Positions 26,124 to 34,375 of a stretch of DNA of 64,000 nt are shown in pieces. The stretch is taken from contig OY776214.1 in NCBI GenBank assembly GCA_963675425.1, forward strand, positions 2,294,001 through 2,358,000. The letters run 5' to 3'. The number at the start of each line of letters is the position of its first letter. Positions within the stretch are counted from its first letter, which is position 1. The position numbers and the translations under genes were made by a program. Under the pieces are notes generated by a model. The model was not told the origin of the DNA. It searched no databases and saw only the letters and a program-made list of their open reading frames with translations. This DNA comes from Sporobacter sp963675425. Lineage in GTDB: Bacteria > Bacillota > Clostridia > Oscillospirales > Oscillospiraceae.

Positions 26124-26897
26124 TCAAATACATTGGGGATCCTCTTCCAGCTCCTGAGCCAGATCAGCAAAAACCTGTTTGTCAAATTCAATATACTTTT
26201 CCCGCCCCAGGGTATAAGCTTTGGGGACCCAGTTCATTTCGTTAAGGTTTTGGGTTATTTCAGGAATTTTTTGGTAGGGTATGGTTACCAATATCATTCC
26301 TTCCGGGAAACACTCCCTTGACTTGGCGCCGAAAGCCAAGCCGGTTACGAGATAATTGATCTTCCCGCTCTTATAGGGATAAACCAGCTGCCAGGAACAG
26401 TTTAGGACAGGCGTTGATTTGGATTCGACGATATCCCCGCTGGAATAGGATATGGCCCGGACAAGAACTTCCGCCTGGCTGGGTTTGGCGGTAAGGATGA
26501 GAAGGTCGGGTTCAAATGTCAGCTGATCCAGAGGAGCAAAAACCACATAATTCATAAGGCCTTTTTTAAACAGGTAAAATTGGTCGTATAGTCTCCCGTT
26601 GGCGCGTCCTTCCTGAAAAATGTCAAGTTTTTCGCCGAGTTGCCCGTATTCCGCAAAAGGCGGCAGGTCTTCCCAGCCCATGGCTAATTTGCCCGCGCAG
26701 TCCTCATTTTCTTTGGTAATATAAAACGGCTTGTCGCTCTCCTGAGCTTTCCAGAACATTTCGCATAAGCCGGCGGTCCCTTTCATTTTTTCAATTCCTT
26801 CGGGTTCGTGCAATAAAAATTTTACGCCTATCGGCGGCCGTTCAAAACCGAATTTATTGTAAATGGACAGGTCTTGTTTTAATGCTCTCATTTTCAT
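26124..26897 (-). CDS. DUF169 family protein
   Basis: 257 aa from the ATG at 26897 (AAAGGA 12 nt upstream); the frame extends to 26942 without a better site. It has the features of the archaeal/bacterial DUF169 family: PPIGVKFL near the start, a central CAGKLAMG with Cys, TAKPSQAEVLVRAISY, and a late ECFPEGMILVTIPY. No signal peptide or membrane segments. Members often sit beside cofactor or redox genes in anaerobes, but no function is established. It ends the leftward block that also contains the cyclases and the TRAP transporter. Confidence 0.8.
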   Translation of the reverse strand: MKMRALKQDLSIYNKFGFERPPIGVKFLLHEPEGIEKMKGTAGLCEMFWKAQESDKPFYITKENEDCAGKLAMGWEDLPPFAEYGQLGEKLDIFQEGRANGRLYDQFYLFKKGLMNYVVFAPLDQLTFEPDLLILTAKPSQAEVLVRAISYSSGDIVESKSTPVLNCSWQLVYPYKSGKINYLVTGLAFGAKSRECFPEGMILVTIPYQKIPEITQNLNEMNWVPKAYTLGREKYIEFDKQVFADLAQELEEDPQCI

Positions 26898-27048
26898 CGT
26901 TATAATAATTCCTTTCGAATCGTTCAAGGCACAAAACGGCATGAACCCTATTGTCCTTGAGCGTTATTTACTTTAATAATTAAACAAGATAACAAGAATT
27001 CTGAACGATAAGTTGTTGATTAACCAGTCTGCAGATACGATCGATAGG

Positions 27049-27741
27049 TTACATTGGCCTTAATATTACACGGGCAGGAGCAGCATCCCCATCGTGAACT
27101 TTAAGCGGCAGACAGATCATTTCGTAGTTTCCGGGTTTTACGTCGTATAAGTCGAGCGATTCCATGATCCAGACGCCGCCGTTAAATAGGGTAACATGAC
27201 CAAACACGATATCATCAAAATCAGGACCGGCTATTGCAATATAATCGATACCGGCAATAAGAGTTTTTTTCTCAACCAGGTAGAGTGCGGCATCCGGAGC
27301 AACTGCGACAAAATTATCAAACCAAGTTTTTTCCTTGGACCTGTAATAAGTAGAATTTATTGTCTTGAACAGAAGACGTTCGCCGGTTTTAATATCATGG
27401 CGTTCAAGCTCTTTACGCCTGATTGCAGTCTTGTCCTCAATTTCGATAACACGGGCCGGCCCGATAACAACATCCATCGGTATCTCATCGATACTGGTCC
27501 GTTTGGGAACCATTTCTTTAGAAAAATGGCGGGGAGCGTCAATATGTGTGCCGGTGTGAGGATTCACCGTCAGTTGAACCAGATAATCCATATGGTGGTG
27601 CTTATCCGGATGGCGAACCCAATCGACACGGGGATCCAATGGATCCATCGGATTAAAATGCATGCCGTTGAAAATAGGGTAGGTCACATCGATCCACTCG
27701 GATGTGGTATTGCTGATGTCAATGGGTTTTTCCGCAGCCAA
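27049..27741 (-). CDS. Cyclase family hydrolase (kynurenine formamidase-like)
   Basis: 230 aa with a TTG start preceded by AGGAGGT. The metal-binding signature of the family is intact: HTGTHIDAPRHF. Relatives are kynurenine formamidase and isatin hydrolase, manganese or zinc enzymes that open amide or lactam bonds. SEWIDVTYPIFNGM at the N-terminus and GDAAPARVILRP at the C-terminus are shared with the next gene upstream, so the two arose by duplication. Cytoplasmic. Sits downstream of a TRAP transporter and probably acts on what that transporter brings in. Confidence 0.87.
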   Translation of the reverse strand: MAAEKPIDISNTTSEWIDVTYPIFNGMHFNPMDPLDPRVDWVRHPDKHHHMDYLVQLTVNPHTGTHIDAPRHFSKEMVPKRTSIDEIPMDVVIGPARVIEIEDKTAIRRKELERHDIKTGERLLFKTINSTYYRSKEKTWFDNFVAVAPDAALYLVEKKTLIAGIDYIAIAGPDFDDIVFGHVTLFNGGVWIMESLDLYDVKPGNYEMICLPLKVHDGDAAPARVILRPM

Positions 27742-27783
27742 TATTCATACCTCCTAACAATTTATTATTGATAATGAAATATT

Positions 27784-28473
27784 CTATTTTAACGGTCTCA
27801 AGACGGCCCGGGCGGGAGCGGCGTCTCCGTCCAGAATTTTTATGGGCAGGCAGAATATTTCATACTGCCCCGGTTCGACAGAGTACAAGTCAATAGCTCC
27901 CAGGAGCCAGACGCCGCTATCAAGAAGTGTTGCGCGAACCTTATCAAAGGGGTTTAGTTCCTTTTCGCCGAAGGTAACAGTACTGTAGGGACCGAGACCT
28001 AAATAATCGAAGCCTACGACTGATACTTTTTTTTCTGCGAGAAAGCGTGCGGCTTCAAGTGTGAGGTAACAATAATAATCAACAAAATGCTCCATTTTAT
28101 AGTATGAAGAGTTAATGGTTTTAAAAAGAATCCGTTCACCCGGCTGAATATTGTGAGTTTCAAGCTCCTCAGGGTTTATCGACACGCTGTCTTTGATTTC
28201 TATCACACGTGCCGGGCCGATAATGGCGGTCAGAGGCATCTTGTCAACACTGGTCTTGTTCGGATCAAAATGACGCGCGGTTTCGACATGGGTACCGTTA
28301 TGACCGTTTATACAATATTGATACATGTAACACGCACTGCCTATGGCGGGGTCTATCACCCAGTCAAGGTGCGGCGGTATGTTGTCAGTCGGCAGATACT
28401 GCATATTGGGGCTGAGCGCATATGTAATATCTATCCAATCGGTGGAATCGCTGTTTGTTAGCATCTCTTTCAA
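27784..28473 (-). CDS. Cyclase family protein with altered metal motif
   Basis: 229 aa, TTG start (GGATGG 6 nt upstream; ATG at 28464 possible). It is a paralogue of the neighbour at 27049, but the signature reads HNGTHVETARHF: the usual Asp is Glu and the usual Pro is Ala. The histidines are kept, so metal binding may persist with changed activity, or this subunit may be regulatory or form a heteromer with its paralogue. It starts the hydrolase pair directly downstream of the TRAP permease gene (55-bp gap). Confidence 0.83.
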   Translation of the reverse strand: MKEMLTNSDSTDWIDITYALSPNMQYLPTDNIPPHLDWVIDPAIGSACYMYQYCINGHNGTHVETARHFDPNKTSVDKMPLTAIIGPARVIEIKDSVSINPEELETHNIQPGERILFKTINSSYYKMEHFVDYYCYLTLEAARFLAEKKVSVVGFDYLGLGPYSTVTFGEKELNPFDKVRATLLDSGVWLLGAIDLYSVEPGQYEIFCLPIKILDGDAAPARAVLRPLK

Positions 28474-28528
28474 AATAAACCATCCATTCTTAATTTGCTA
28501 ATAGTGAGATTAATTCATTTTTATACAG

Positions 28529-29827
28529 TTAAGCTAGGAAGGTCACAATCTGGGGAAATGCGACTAGTATTGCAGCACACACAATGATTGCTATTAAAAA
28601 TGGCCATATTCCTTTAAAAATATCTTCGAGAGGTACTTCTTCTTTAACGATGTCTTTTACGACATAAACATTCATTCCTACCGGAGGTGTAATAATCCCC
28701 ATACCTTGTATCAGTAGTATTACTACTCCGAACCACATGGGGTCATATCCCAAAACGTTCACAACTACAGGGTAGAAAACCGGAATGGTAAGTAACACTA
28801 AAGCGGGAATGTCGATAAAACAACCTAAAACCAGGTAGACAAATAATATTGCTGCCATAATTATAAAACGTGGTAATGATAATACACTGACAGCATTGGC
28901 TAAGGAGGTGGGAAGGTTGCTAAGCGCCATGAAGCGCCCAAAAACTATCGCTCCGGCAATTAAAAGAAGGATCATTGCAACAGAGCGGGCTGTCGAATAT
29001 AGAGATCTTTTAATACCGTCCCATTTCAAATCGCCTGACAGCAACGTTACAATAAGTACCCCGAATGCACCTACGGCGCCGGCTTCAGTGGGGGTAAACC
29101 AACCGGCGAACAATCCGCCAAGGGACAGAATAAAAATAGCAACTATTTGCCAAAGGCCGCCTGTCAGAGATTTAAATCTCTCTTTCCAGTTTGATTTTTC
29201 AGTTCTGGGAGCCAGGGCCGGATTGCGTCTAACTAAAATATAAATAACGATTATATTAAGACACAGGAGAATTATCCCGGGAATTACGGAGCATTTAAAC
29301 AAAGTTTTAATTGAATTTTGCGTTGCAATACCGTATAACATTATGACGGTACTCGGAGGTATTAAAACTCCCAGGATTCCTCCGCAAGCTACACTCGATG
29401 TTGCCAGCTTCATATCATAGTTGTATTTTTTCATCTCGGGTATGGCGATGGAGCCAATTGTGGCCGTTGCAGCCAAAACCGATCCGCAGATTGCCCCGAA
29501 AACAGCACTGGCGCATTGAGCAGCCATAGCCAGGCCGCCCCGCCGATGCCCAATCCATTTGTTAGCCGTATCAAAAAACTTACTGCCGATACCTGATTCA
29601 TATGCAAGGTAACCCATCCATATATACATGGGCACCACAATATAATTGTAATTAGAAAACTCTTGAAATAAATTCAAAGAAACCGTTTCAAAAGCAACTT
29701 GAGGCGAAGTATATATCCACACGCCGATAAAGCCTATTAAAAGCATTGAAAATGAAATAGGCATACCCATCAACATGACAACAAGAAAAACCAACATCAG
29801 CAACAGGCCTATTATTTCCGGGCTCAT
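28529..29827 (-). CDS. dctM: TRAP transporter large permease (DctM-like)
   Basis: 432 aa with about a dozen hydrophobic helices, the usual size. Family landmarks include the N-terminal LLLMLVFLVVMLMGMPISFS, GGILGVLIPPSTVMMLYG-like GGILGVLIPPSTVIMLYG, and GMGIITPPVGMNVYVV near the C-terminus. It forms the sodium-coupled channel of a tripartite uptake system with the small permease and binding protein encoded upstream. Its ATG overlaps the small permease stop (ATGA). Confidence 0.94.
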   Translation of the reverse strand: MSPEIIGLLLMLVFLVVMLMGMPISFSMLLIGFIGVWIYTSPQVAFETVSLNLFQEFSNYNYIVVPMYIWMGYLAYESGIGSKFFDTANKWIGHRRGGLAMAAQCASAVFGAICGSVLAATATIGSIAIPEMKKYNYDMKLATSSVACGGILGVLIPPSTVIMLYGIATQNSIKTLFKCSVIPGIILLCLNIIVIYILVRRNPALAPRTEKSNWKERFKSLTGGLWQIVAIFILSLGGLFAGWFTPTEAGAVGAFGVLIVTLLSGDLKWDGIKRSLYSTARSVAMILLLIAGAIVFGRFMALSNLPTSLANAVSVLSLPRFIIMAAILFVYLVLGCFIDIPALVLLTIPVFYPVVVNVLGYDPMWFGVVILLIQGMGIITPPVGMNVYVVKDIVKEEVPLEDIFKGIWPFLIAIIVCAAILVAFPQIVTFLA

Positions 29828-30318
29828 TTTTCTTCACTTCCTTTCCCAAATTCATTTATAATTTTCATTAAAATAGCCAGAGCCAGGATCAATATACCTA
29901 TTGCTAAGACATAATAAAGAGGGTAATGCGGCGTTGATGTTGTTAAAGTAGTCTTTCCGCTCAGCTTCACATTTTTAGCATAGCATGACAGAATAAACCA
30001 GCCAATTGCCCCAAACATTATCGTGCTGATTACATTAAGAATTATCCTAACCAGTTTTTGAACTATTACAGGAAATTTATCCATAATAAAAGTAATATTA
30101 ACGTGGCCGTCGGTTAGATAGCAGTGGGCGAGAGACAAGCTAATTGCTGATATAAACAGCATCAACAAAATGTCATAAACACCCCTGATTGGAGTATTAA
30201 AAAAAGCCCGTAAAGCAACATTAACGACTATCAAAGCCATCATTGCAGCGATTAATATCTCACTTGCAATATTTAGAACTGAACATAGTTTTTCTATAGT
30301 TTTGTTGATTAATTTCAT
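29824..30318 (-). CDS. dctQ: TRAP transporter small permease (DctQ-like)
   Basis: 164 aa from the ATG at 30318 (AAAGGTGAG about 10 nt upstream; GTG at 30333 possible). Four membrane helices and the typical segment NVALRAFFNTPIRGVYDILL identify the DctQ family. It links the binding protein to the large permease. The gene follows the binding-protein gene after an intervening hairpin. Confidence 0.9.
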   Translation of the reverse strand: MKLINKTIEKLCSVLNIASEILIAAMMALIVVNVALRAFFNTPIRGVYDILLMLFISAISLSLAHCYLTDGHVNITFIMDKFPVIVQKLVRIILNVISTIMFGAIGWFILSCYAKNVKLSGKTTLTTSTPHYPLYYVLAIGILILALAILMKIINEFGKGSEEK

Positions 30319-30361
30319 ATTAAACCAGCTCACCTTTGATTTCCCAATATTATTTTTATTT

Positions 30362-30395
30362 CATCGCACCCGAAGATAATACCCCGGGTGCGATG
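30362..30395 (-). terminator. Hairpin between TRAP binding-protein and permease genes
   Basis: CATCGCACCCG pairs with CGGGTGCGATG, 22 bp after the binding-protein stop, with no strong T-run. Such intercistronic hairpins commonly let binding protein be made in excess over permease by attenuation or by protecting the 3' end. Confidence 0.6.
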
Positions 30396-30416
30396 ATCTT
30401 GTTTATTTTTATTTTT

Positions 30417-31610
30417 TTATTGATACTGAGCGATTAACGCGTCTATTCTTCCTCTCAAATCGGCAGAATAGTCTGCGAACTCTGTGTTATATTGGTCTAC
30501 CAATTCTCCGATCTTTGCTAAAGCTTCGGTTCCCGGTAAGCCTTGTTCGTTTAAGAAATCTTCATATGATTGTCGTGAAGAGGACAACGCTTCTGTAATT
30601 TTTCCGTATTCTCCGTCGGAGAGCGTCGTTACTTTGAGGCCGTTCTGCAGGCCGAATTCCAGACTATCACAATATATGTCGTCAAAAGCGGTGGACACAT
30701 CTTCAAAATGCTGTTCATTAACCTCACGGATAATATTTTGGAGATCTTCAGGCAAACTGTTCCATGCATCTTTATTCATGCAGACATTTGGTGAAGCGTT
30801 ATACAAACAGGGCACTTCTACCATGTAATCGACGACTTCATATAAATTCCAGCCGACTAAAGGTTCGGTATTACCTAAAACTCCGTCTATGGTGTTTTTG
30901 GAGAGAGCTTCATAGGCTTCCGCCATTGTCATGGCTACAGGTGTTGCACCCAATGCAGCTACAGCATCGGAGGCCGAGCTATCGCACCTAATCTGCAAGC
31001 CTTTTAAATCTGCTAAGCTTTCTATCGGTTTATTAGTAAAAATGCAGCCGGGCGCCGGGGAAAAGATAAACATGAATTCTAAATCAGAATCTACTACTTC
31101 AGGAAATGCTTTGACGTAGTCATTATTTACATTAATGGCAACTCTGCCGTTAGTCCATTCAAAACCGGGAACCGCCAGAGCATTAAACAGCGGAAGTTCG
31201 CCCGGACAATAATTATTGATAACTAAGCCTGCATCGGCAAGGCCACTGCCAATTCCTTGAAGCGCGCTGTCGGCTGCTAATAATGTTCCACCGTAATACA
31301 TTGTAAATTGTACCCGCCCATTGGTGGCTTCCTCAACTTTTTCCACCCAAGGATCCATAAAGTTTTCAACCATTGGGTGCCCGTCGGGCATTGGGGAGGC
31401 AAAAGTAAAGACGTAAGTTTCCGAAGAATTTTCTTTGCCAGAAGCAGCGCCTTCACTGGAAGCAGCGTCCCCGCCGGAAGCAGCGTCCCCGCCGGAATCA
31501 GCGCCTTCTGCTGCATTATTGTTGGCACATCCGGAGAATAACATAAAAGTGGTGAGAATCAGGGCCAGGGCTACCAAAATTGAAATACCTTTAAAATTTT
31601 TAATCTTCAA
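30417..31610 (-). CDS. dctP: TRAP transporter substrate-binding lipoprotein (DctP-like)
   Basis: 397 aa with a TTG start (AGGAGG 7 nt upstream). A lipoprotein signal peptide ends in FSGC; a Gly/Ala/Ser-rich linker with two GGDAAS units tethers the domain to the membrane. The DctP fold shows SLADLKGLQIRCDSS (the conserved Arg that binds the substrate carboxylate), ALGATPVAMTMAEAYEALS, and FDDIYCDSLEFG. The ligand is therefore likely an organic acid. First gene of the leftward block. Confidence 0.93.
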   Translation of the reverse strand: MKIKNFKGISILVALALILTTFMLFSGCANNNAAEGADSGGDAASGGDAASSEGAASGKENSSETYVFTFASPMPDGHPMVENFMDPWVEKVEEATNGRVQFTMYYGGTLLAADSALQGIGSGLADAGLVINNYCPGELPLFNALAVPGFEWTNGRVAINVNNDYVKAFPEVVDSDLEFMFIFSPAPGCIFTNKPIESLADLKGLQIRCDSSASDAVAALGATPVAMTMAEAYEALSKNTIDGVLGNTEPLVGWNLYEVVDYMVEVPCLYNASPNVCMNKDAWNSLPEDLQNIIREVNEQHFEDVSTAFDDIYCDSLEFGLQNGLKVTTLSDGEYGKITEALSSSRQSYEDFLNEQGLPGTEALAKIGELVDQYNTEFADYSADLRGRIDALIAQYQ

Positions 31611-31680
31611 AACAATTCCTCCTCATAATTTTTATAGTTCATGCTGATCTTTTAAGGATATTTAGCCCAAATATAATTCT

Positions 31681-31776
31681 CATCCCTTCCTTCCCTTCCT
31701 TCTTGATAGGCTATCTCTTTCCTTTCAGCACGTTCATTCACCCAATATATAGCCGGCAGATTTCATTTTCTTGCAA
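31681..31776 (-). promoter_or_regulatory. Leader and weak promoter candidate of the TRAP operon
   Basis: On the minus strand TTGCAA (31771-31776) and TATATA (31746-31751) are 19 bp apart, a weak promoter candidate. The transcribed leader includes a 26-bp pure polypurine stretch on the minus strand (31681-31706). Confidence 0.3.
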
Positions 31777-31942
31777 ATAATATTGAGTAATTATTGTAAT
31801 CCAAGCTGTAAGAAATTAGCGGCTTATTCGTTCTTGGTTCCTGGAATACTTCCGCCTCTCATATCTGCTATGTATATTCCGGGCATTTTTATATGCGGTT
31901 GAGCCTCTGTAAACATGGGGGCGTTCAAATATAATCCGTATT

Positions 31943-31968
31943 TTTACAGTGTATATTTACGCCGTAAG
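31943..31968. promoter_or_regulatory. Operator candidates O1 and O2
   Basis: TTTACAGTGTATA (31943-31955) abuts ATTTACGCCGTAAG (31955-31968). Both fit the dyad TTTACnnnGTAAR that recurs at 32164 and 32293. They lie in the 715-bp region between the TRAP operon and the rightward operon. The TetR regulator at 41489 is the obvious candidate to bind. Confidence 0.5.
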
Positions 31969-32054
31969 ATTATCACGTCGCTGTTCTAATAGCAATACCT
32001 AAATTAAATAGTTATGCTCGTCTTTTTTTGTTATTATTGTTATTTGTCAAAGGG
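31953..32054 (+). repeat. About 102-bp direct repeat, unit A
   Basis: Aligns without net gaps to 32161-32262 (offset 208 bp), roughly three quarters identical. Both units hold the TTTACGCCGTAAG palindrome, the shared TTCTAATAGCAATACCT and a TTGTCAA at the end. Unit A has no good -10 after TTGTCA and looks like a decayed copy of the promoter region. The rest of 31611-32325 has no coding signal. Confidence 0.75.
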
Positions 32055-32160
32055 GATTAGGGTGATGTTTCTTGCAGAATGCACATGACTTATCGACATA
32101 CCGAGCTTTACAAACAGAATTTTATGCCGACAGGCAGGCGTTTAAAATTAACTGCAATTA

Positions 32161-32262
32161 ATATTTACGCCGTAAGAATATCATGCCTTTTTTCTAATAG
32201 CAATACCTTATTTAAAATCATTATGCGAACTTATTTTTGTTATTGTTTTCACTTGTCAAGGG
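32161..32262 (+). repeat. About 102-bp direct repeat, unit B, carrying operator O3
   Basis: Second unit of the repeat at 31953. It contains the palindrome TTTACGCCGTAAG at 32164-32176 and ends in TTGTCA, which serves as the -35 of the candidate promoter for the rightward operon. Confidence 0.75.
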
Positions 32263-32305
32263 TCATTAAATATGTTACTCTGATAATATAAATTTACAAT
32301 GTAAG
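32253..32305 (+). promoter_or_regulatory. Candidate promoter and downstream operator O4 of the rightward operon
   Basis: TTGTCA (32253-32258) and TACTCT (32276-32281) are 17 bp apart with an extended TG; the palindrome TTTACAATGTAAG at 32293-32305 lies over the transcription start region, where a bound repressor would block initiation. The -10 is weak. The ATG of the first gene is at 32326. Confidence 0.45.
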
Positions 32306-32325
32306 AATATAAAGGAGTTGATTAC

Positions 32326-32598
32326 ATGAATTGGGAACAGATCGTTATTTATAAAAAAGATGAGGTTGATGCTTTATTAACAGAAAGAGGGATACTTGAT
32401 GAGGACATAAAAAAAGTAATTTCGCAGGCTATAGAAAGCGGCGAAAAATTATACCAGGAAGAGGAGTACAGATTTCTGGCTAAAGCCAAGCTGGAGAGGT
32501 TTACAGTTTATGTGGAATATTCACCTGAAAATGACGGATTCCGCATCCATACAGGTTATAGCCATCGAGTTGATTTTAAATCAGAGCATGTAGAATAG
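32326..32598 (+). CDS. 90-aa protein of unknown function, first gene of the dehydratase/radical SAM operon
   Basis: Starts at an ATG with AAAGGAG upstream. Mixed helix and sheet, acidic, no cysteine in a motif, no signal peptide. Helical first half (EVDALLTERGILDEDIKKVI) is followed by LAKAKLERFTVYVEYSP and a strand-rich end with several His. I do not recognise it. Position suggests an accessory or assembly protein for the enzymes downstream. Confidence 0.7.
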   Translation: MNWEQIVIYKKDEVDALLTERGILDEDIKKVISQAIESGEKLYQEEEYRFLAKAKLERFTVYVEYSPENDGFRIHTGYSHRVDFKSEHVE

Positions 32599-32612
32599 GA
32601 GGTGTTTAATAA

Positions 32613-32804
32613 ATGGGTGAATGGTTATGTTCAACTTGTAAAGTAAAAATGGAAGAAGTGGATGATATCCAGATCTTTTATGGAGAAGTAGACTTGCCGG
32701 ATGCATTAGGGATCAGATGCCCGAGCTGCGGCCGAGAATATCTATTGGAACAATTTGTGACGGATGAACTCATCGCTGCTGAAGAAATGCTTGAAGGCAA
32801 ATAG
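32613..32804 (+). CDS. 63-aa zinc-ribbon/rubredoxin-like redox protein
   Basis: Two CxxC pairs (LCSTC at residues 5-8 and RCPSCGREY in the second half) make a metal or 4-Cys site, and the tail ends in AAEEMLEGK. It resembles, from memory and not from a search, the small family named after Desulfovibrio vulgaris DVU_1557, which accompanies a methyltransferase, a radical SAM protein and a CoA ligase. The same partners are present in this operon. Likely a small electron carrier or metal-binding adaptor. AGGAGG site present. Confidence 0.75.
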   Translation: MGEWLCSTCKVKMEEVDDIQIFYGEVDLPDALGIRCPSCGREYLLEQFVTDELIAAEEMLEGK

Positions 32805-32815
32805 GAGAAACCTGA

Positions 32816-33553
32816 ATGGCGAAGACAGAAAAACCGTTGATTGAAGTATTTGGTCAGCGTCCTGGCCGGTTTAAGTTAGCGCTGAAGGGCGCTGAAATAG
32901 CAGGCATAAACTGCCGAAGTAAAGTTTTGGAAGTTGGCTGTTCTTACGGCGACACCTCGTTTTTGCTGGCGGAGTCCTTTGACTGTGAAGTAACCGGGAT
33001 TGATTTAGAGCGTGAGTACATTGTCCAGGCCGCTGCCAGGACAGATCATACCGACCATAAAGTGCAATTTTGCGTTGCTGATGTGGTAAAAATGCCTTTT
33101 ATGGATCAAGCGTTTGATTATATATTTTGCGAAGCGGCGTATTCTCTTTTAAAAGATAAAGAAGCTGCCGTAGATGAATATCATAGAGTTTTGGGCGAAA
33201 AAGGAAAGGTAATTGTTAATGATTTTTATTTAAAAAGACAAGTTTCGGAAAACGTTCAAAAAAAGATGGATTTTATACCGTGCTTTTATGGAATAAAAAC
33301 TGCTGAAGAATATTGTAAGATTTTTAGCGAGAAAGGATTCAGTCAACTGTTGTTTGCTGATTATTCAAGTGAAATTATCAGGATTTCAATGTGGCTGAGC
33401 AAAGCGTATGGCGTATCTTCCAAAGAATTGAACCGGCTGTTTGTCAAGCTTTTAAGCCAAAATGATGACGATCATTGTGATTGTTTAAACGACAGCAACG
33501 AATTTTTCAAGGAAGCCAGGCTGGGTTACGGCCAATTTATATTCGGAAAATAA
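32816..33553 (+). CDS. Class I SAM-dependent methyltransferase
   Basis: 245 aa. Motif I VLEVGCSYGDTSFLLAES binds SAM; VTGIDLEREYI is motif II and FCVADVVKMPFMDQAFDYI motif III. The C-terminal part has several cysteines (DDDHCDCLNDSNEFF). It resembles the DVU_1556-type methyltransferases that travel with the preceding small protein and with radical SAM proteins like those at 42095-44735. Substrate unknown. AGGAG site 6 nt upstream. Confidence 0.85.
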   Translation: MAKTEKPLIEVFGQRPGRFKLALKGAEIAGINCRSKVLEVGCSYGDTSFLLAESFDCEVTGIDLEREYIVQAAARTDHTDHKVQFCVADVVKMPFMDQAFDYIFCEAAYSLLKDKEAAVDEYHRVLGEKGKVIVNDFYLKRQVSENVQKKMDFIPCFYGIKTAEEYCKIFSEKGFSQLLFADYSSEIIRISMWLSKAYGVSSKELNRLFVKLLSQNDDDHCDCLNDSNEFFKEARLGYGQFIFGK

Positions 33554-33572
33554 TGATAAGAAGGGGATTCAA

Positions 33573-34361
33573 ATTATTTTTGCAGGTGTAGATATTGGGT
33601 CGACAACGGCAAAAGCAGTATTGCTTGATGAGAATGAAGAAATTTTAGCGTCGGCAATTGTTTATACGAGCTTTGACCGCAATGAAAGCGGTATGGAAGT
33701 ATTAAATCTGGCATTGGAAGAATGCGGGAAATCATTAAAAGATGTAGAATATGTGGTTTCAACGGGTTATGGCAGAAGAGCCCTGAAGATATCCAATGAT
33801 GCCATACCGGAGATCATTGGCCACGCTTTGGGAACCCAAAAATTATATCCCGGGGTACGGACCATTATTGACATCGGAGGCCAGGACAGCAAAGTCATCG
33901 CGCTTGATGAAAAAGGAATAATCGAAAAATTTGAGATGAATGACAAATGCGCTGCAGGAACAGGCCGCTTTTTTGAAGTTTTAGCAGGCCGTTTGTTAAA
34001 TATATCAATGGATGAATTGGGGCCGCTTTATCTAAAAGCTGAAAATCCTTGTACAATCAGCAGTATGTGTACCATTTTTGCCGAATCGGAGATTATTTCC
34101 TACTTGTCGGAAGGTAAGCTCAAAGAAGACATCATTGCAGGAATGATTAATTCCGTAGCCCGCAGGGTGGTGGCCATGGGTAAAACCGGGCAGATTCGAT
34201 ATGAAGAGCCGATTATTCTCTCGGGGGGAGTAGCCAAAAACATCGGGGCGGTAAAAGCCTTTTCAGAAATTATCGGCAAAGAAGTTCAGGCTATTGAAAA
34301 CCCACAGTTAACGGGGGCAATGGGGGCGGCACTGAAAGCAAAGGACGAATTTACGAAATAG
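33573..34361 (+). CDS. ATP-dependent activase of 2-hydroxyacyl-CoA dehydratase/benzoyl-CoA reductase (HgdC/BcrD family), ATT start proposed
   Basis: 262 aa. The ASKHA nucleotide-binding signature GVDIGSTTAKAV begins only four residues after the proposed start, so the TTG at 33621 cannot be the start. No ATG, GTG or TTG lies in frame upstream, but an ATT at 33573 has AAGGGG 6 nt ahead. NDKCAAGTGRFFE and SSMCTIFAESE supply the two cysteines that hold the single 4Fe-4S cluster at the dimer interface, and ILSGGVAKN is the adenosine motif. The protein fires a low-potential electron into the dehydratase subunits using ATP. The alternative to an ATT start is a sequencing or real frameshift. Confidence 0.88.
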   Translation: MIFAGVDIGSTTAKAVLLDENEEILASAIVYTSFDRNESGMEVLNLALEECGKSLKDVEYVVSTGYGRRALKISNDAIPEIIGHALGTQKLYPGVRTIIDIGGQDSKVIALDEKGIIEKFEMNDKCAAGTGRFFEVLAGRLLNISMDELGPLYLKAENPCTISSMCTIFAESEIISYLSEGKLKEDIIAGMINSVARRVVAMGKTGQIRYEEPIILSGGVAKNIGAVKAFSEIIGKEVQAIENPQLTGAMGAALKAKDEFTK

Positions 34362-34375
34362 GAAGGTGAACAAGG

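Noticed and set aside
33621..33623. TTG at 33621 as the activase start
   Set aside because: It would remove the ATP-binding signature DIGSTTAK, which every active member of the family needs.
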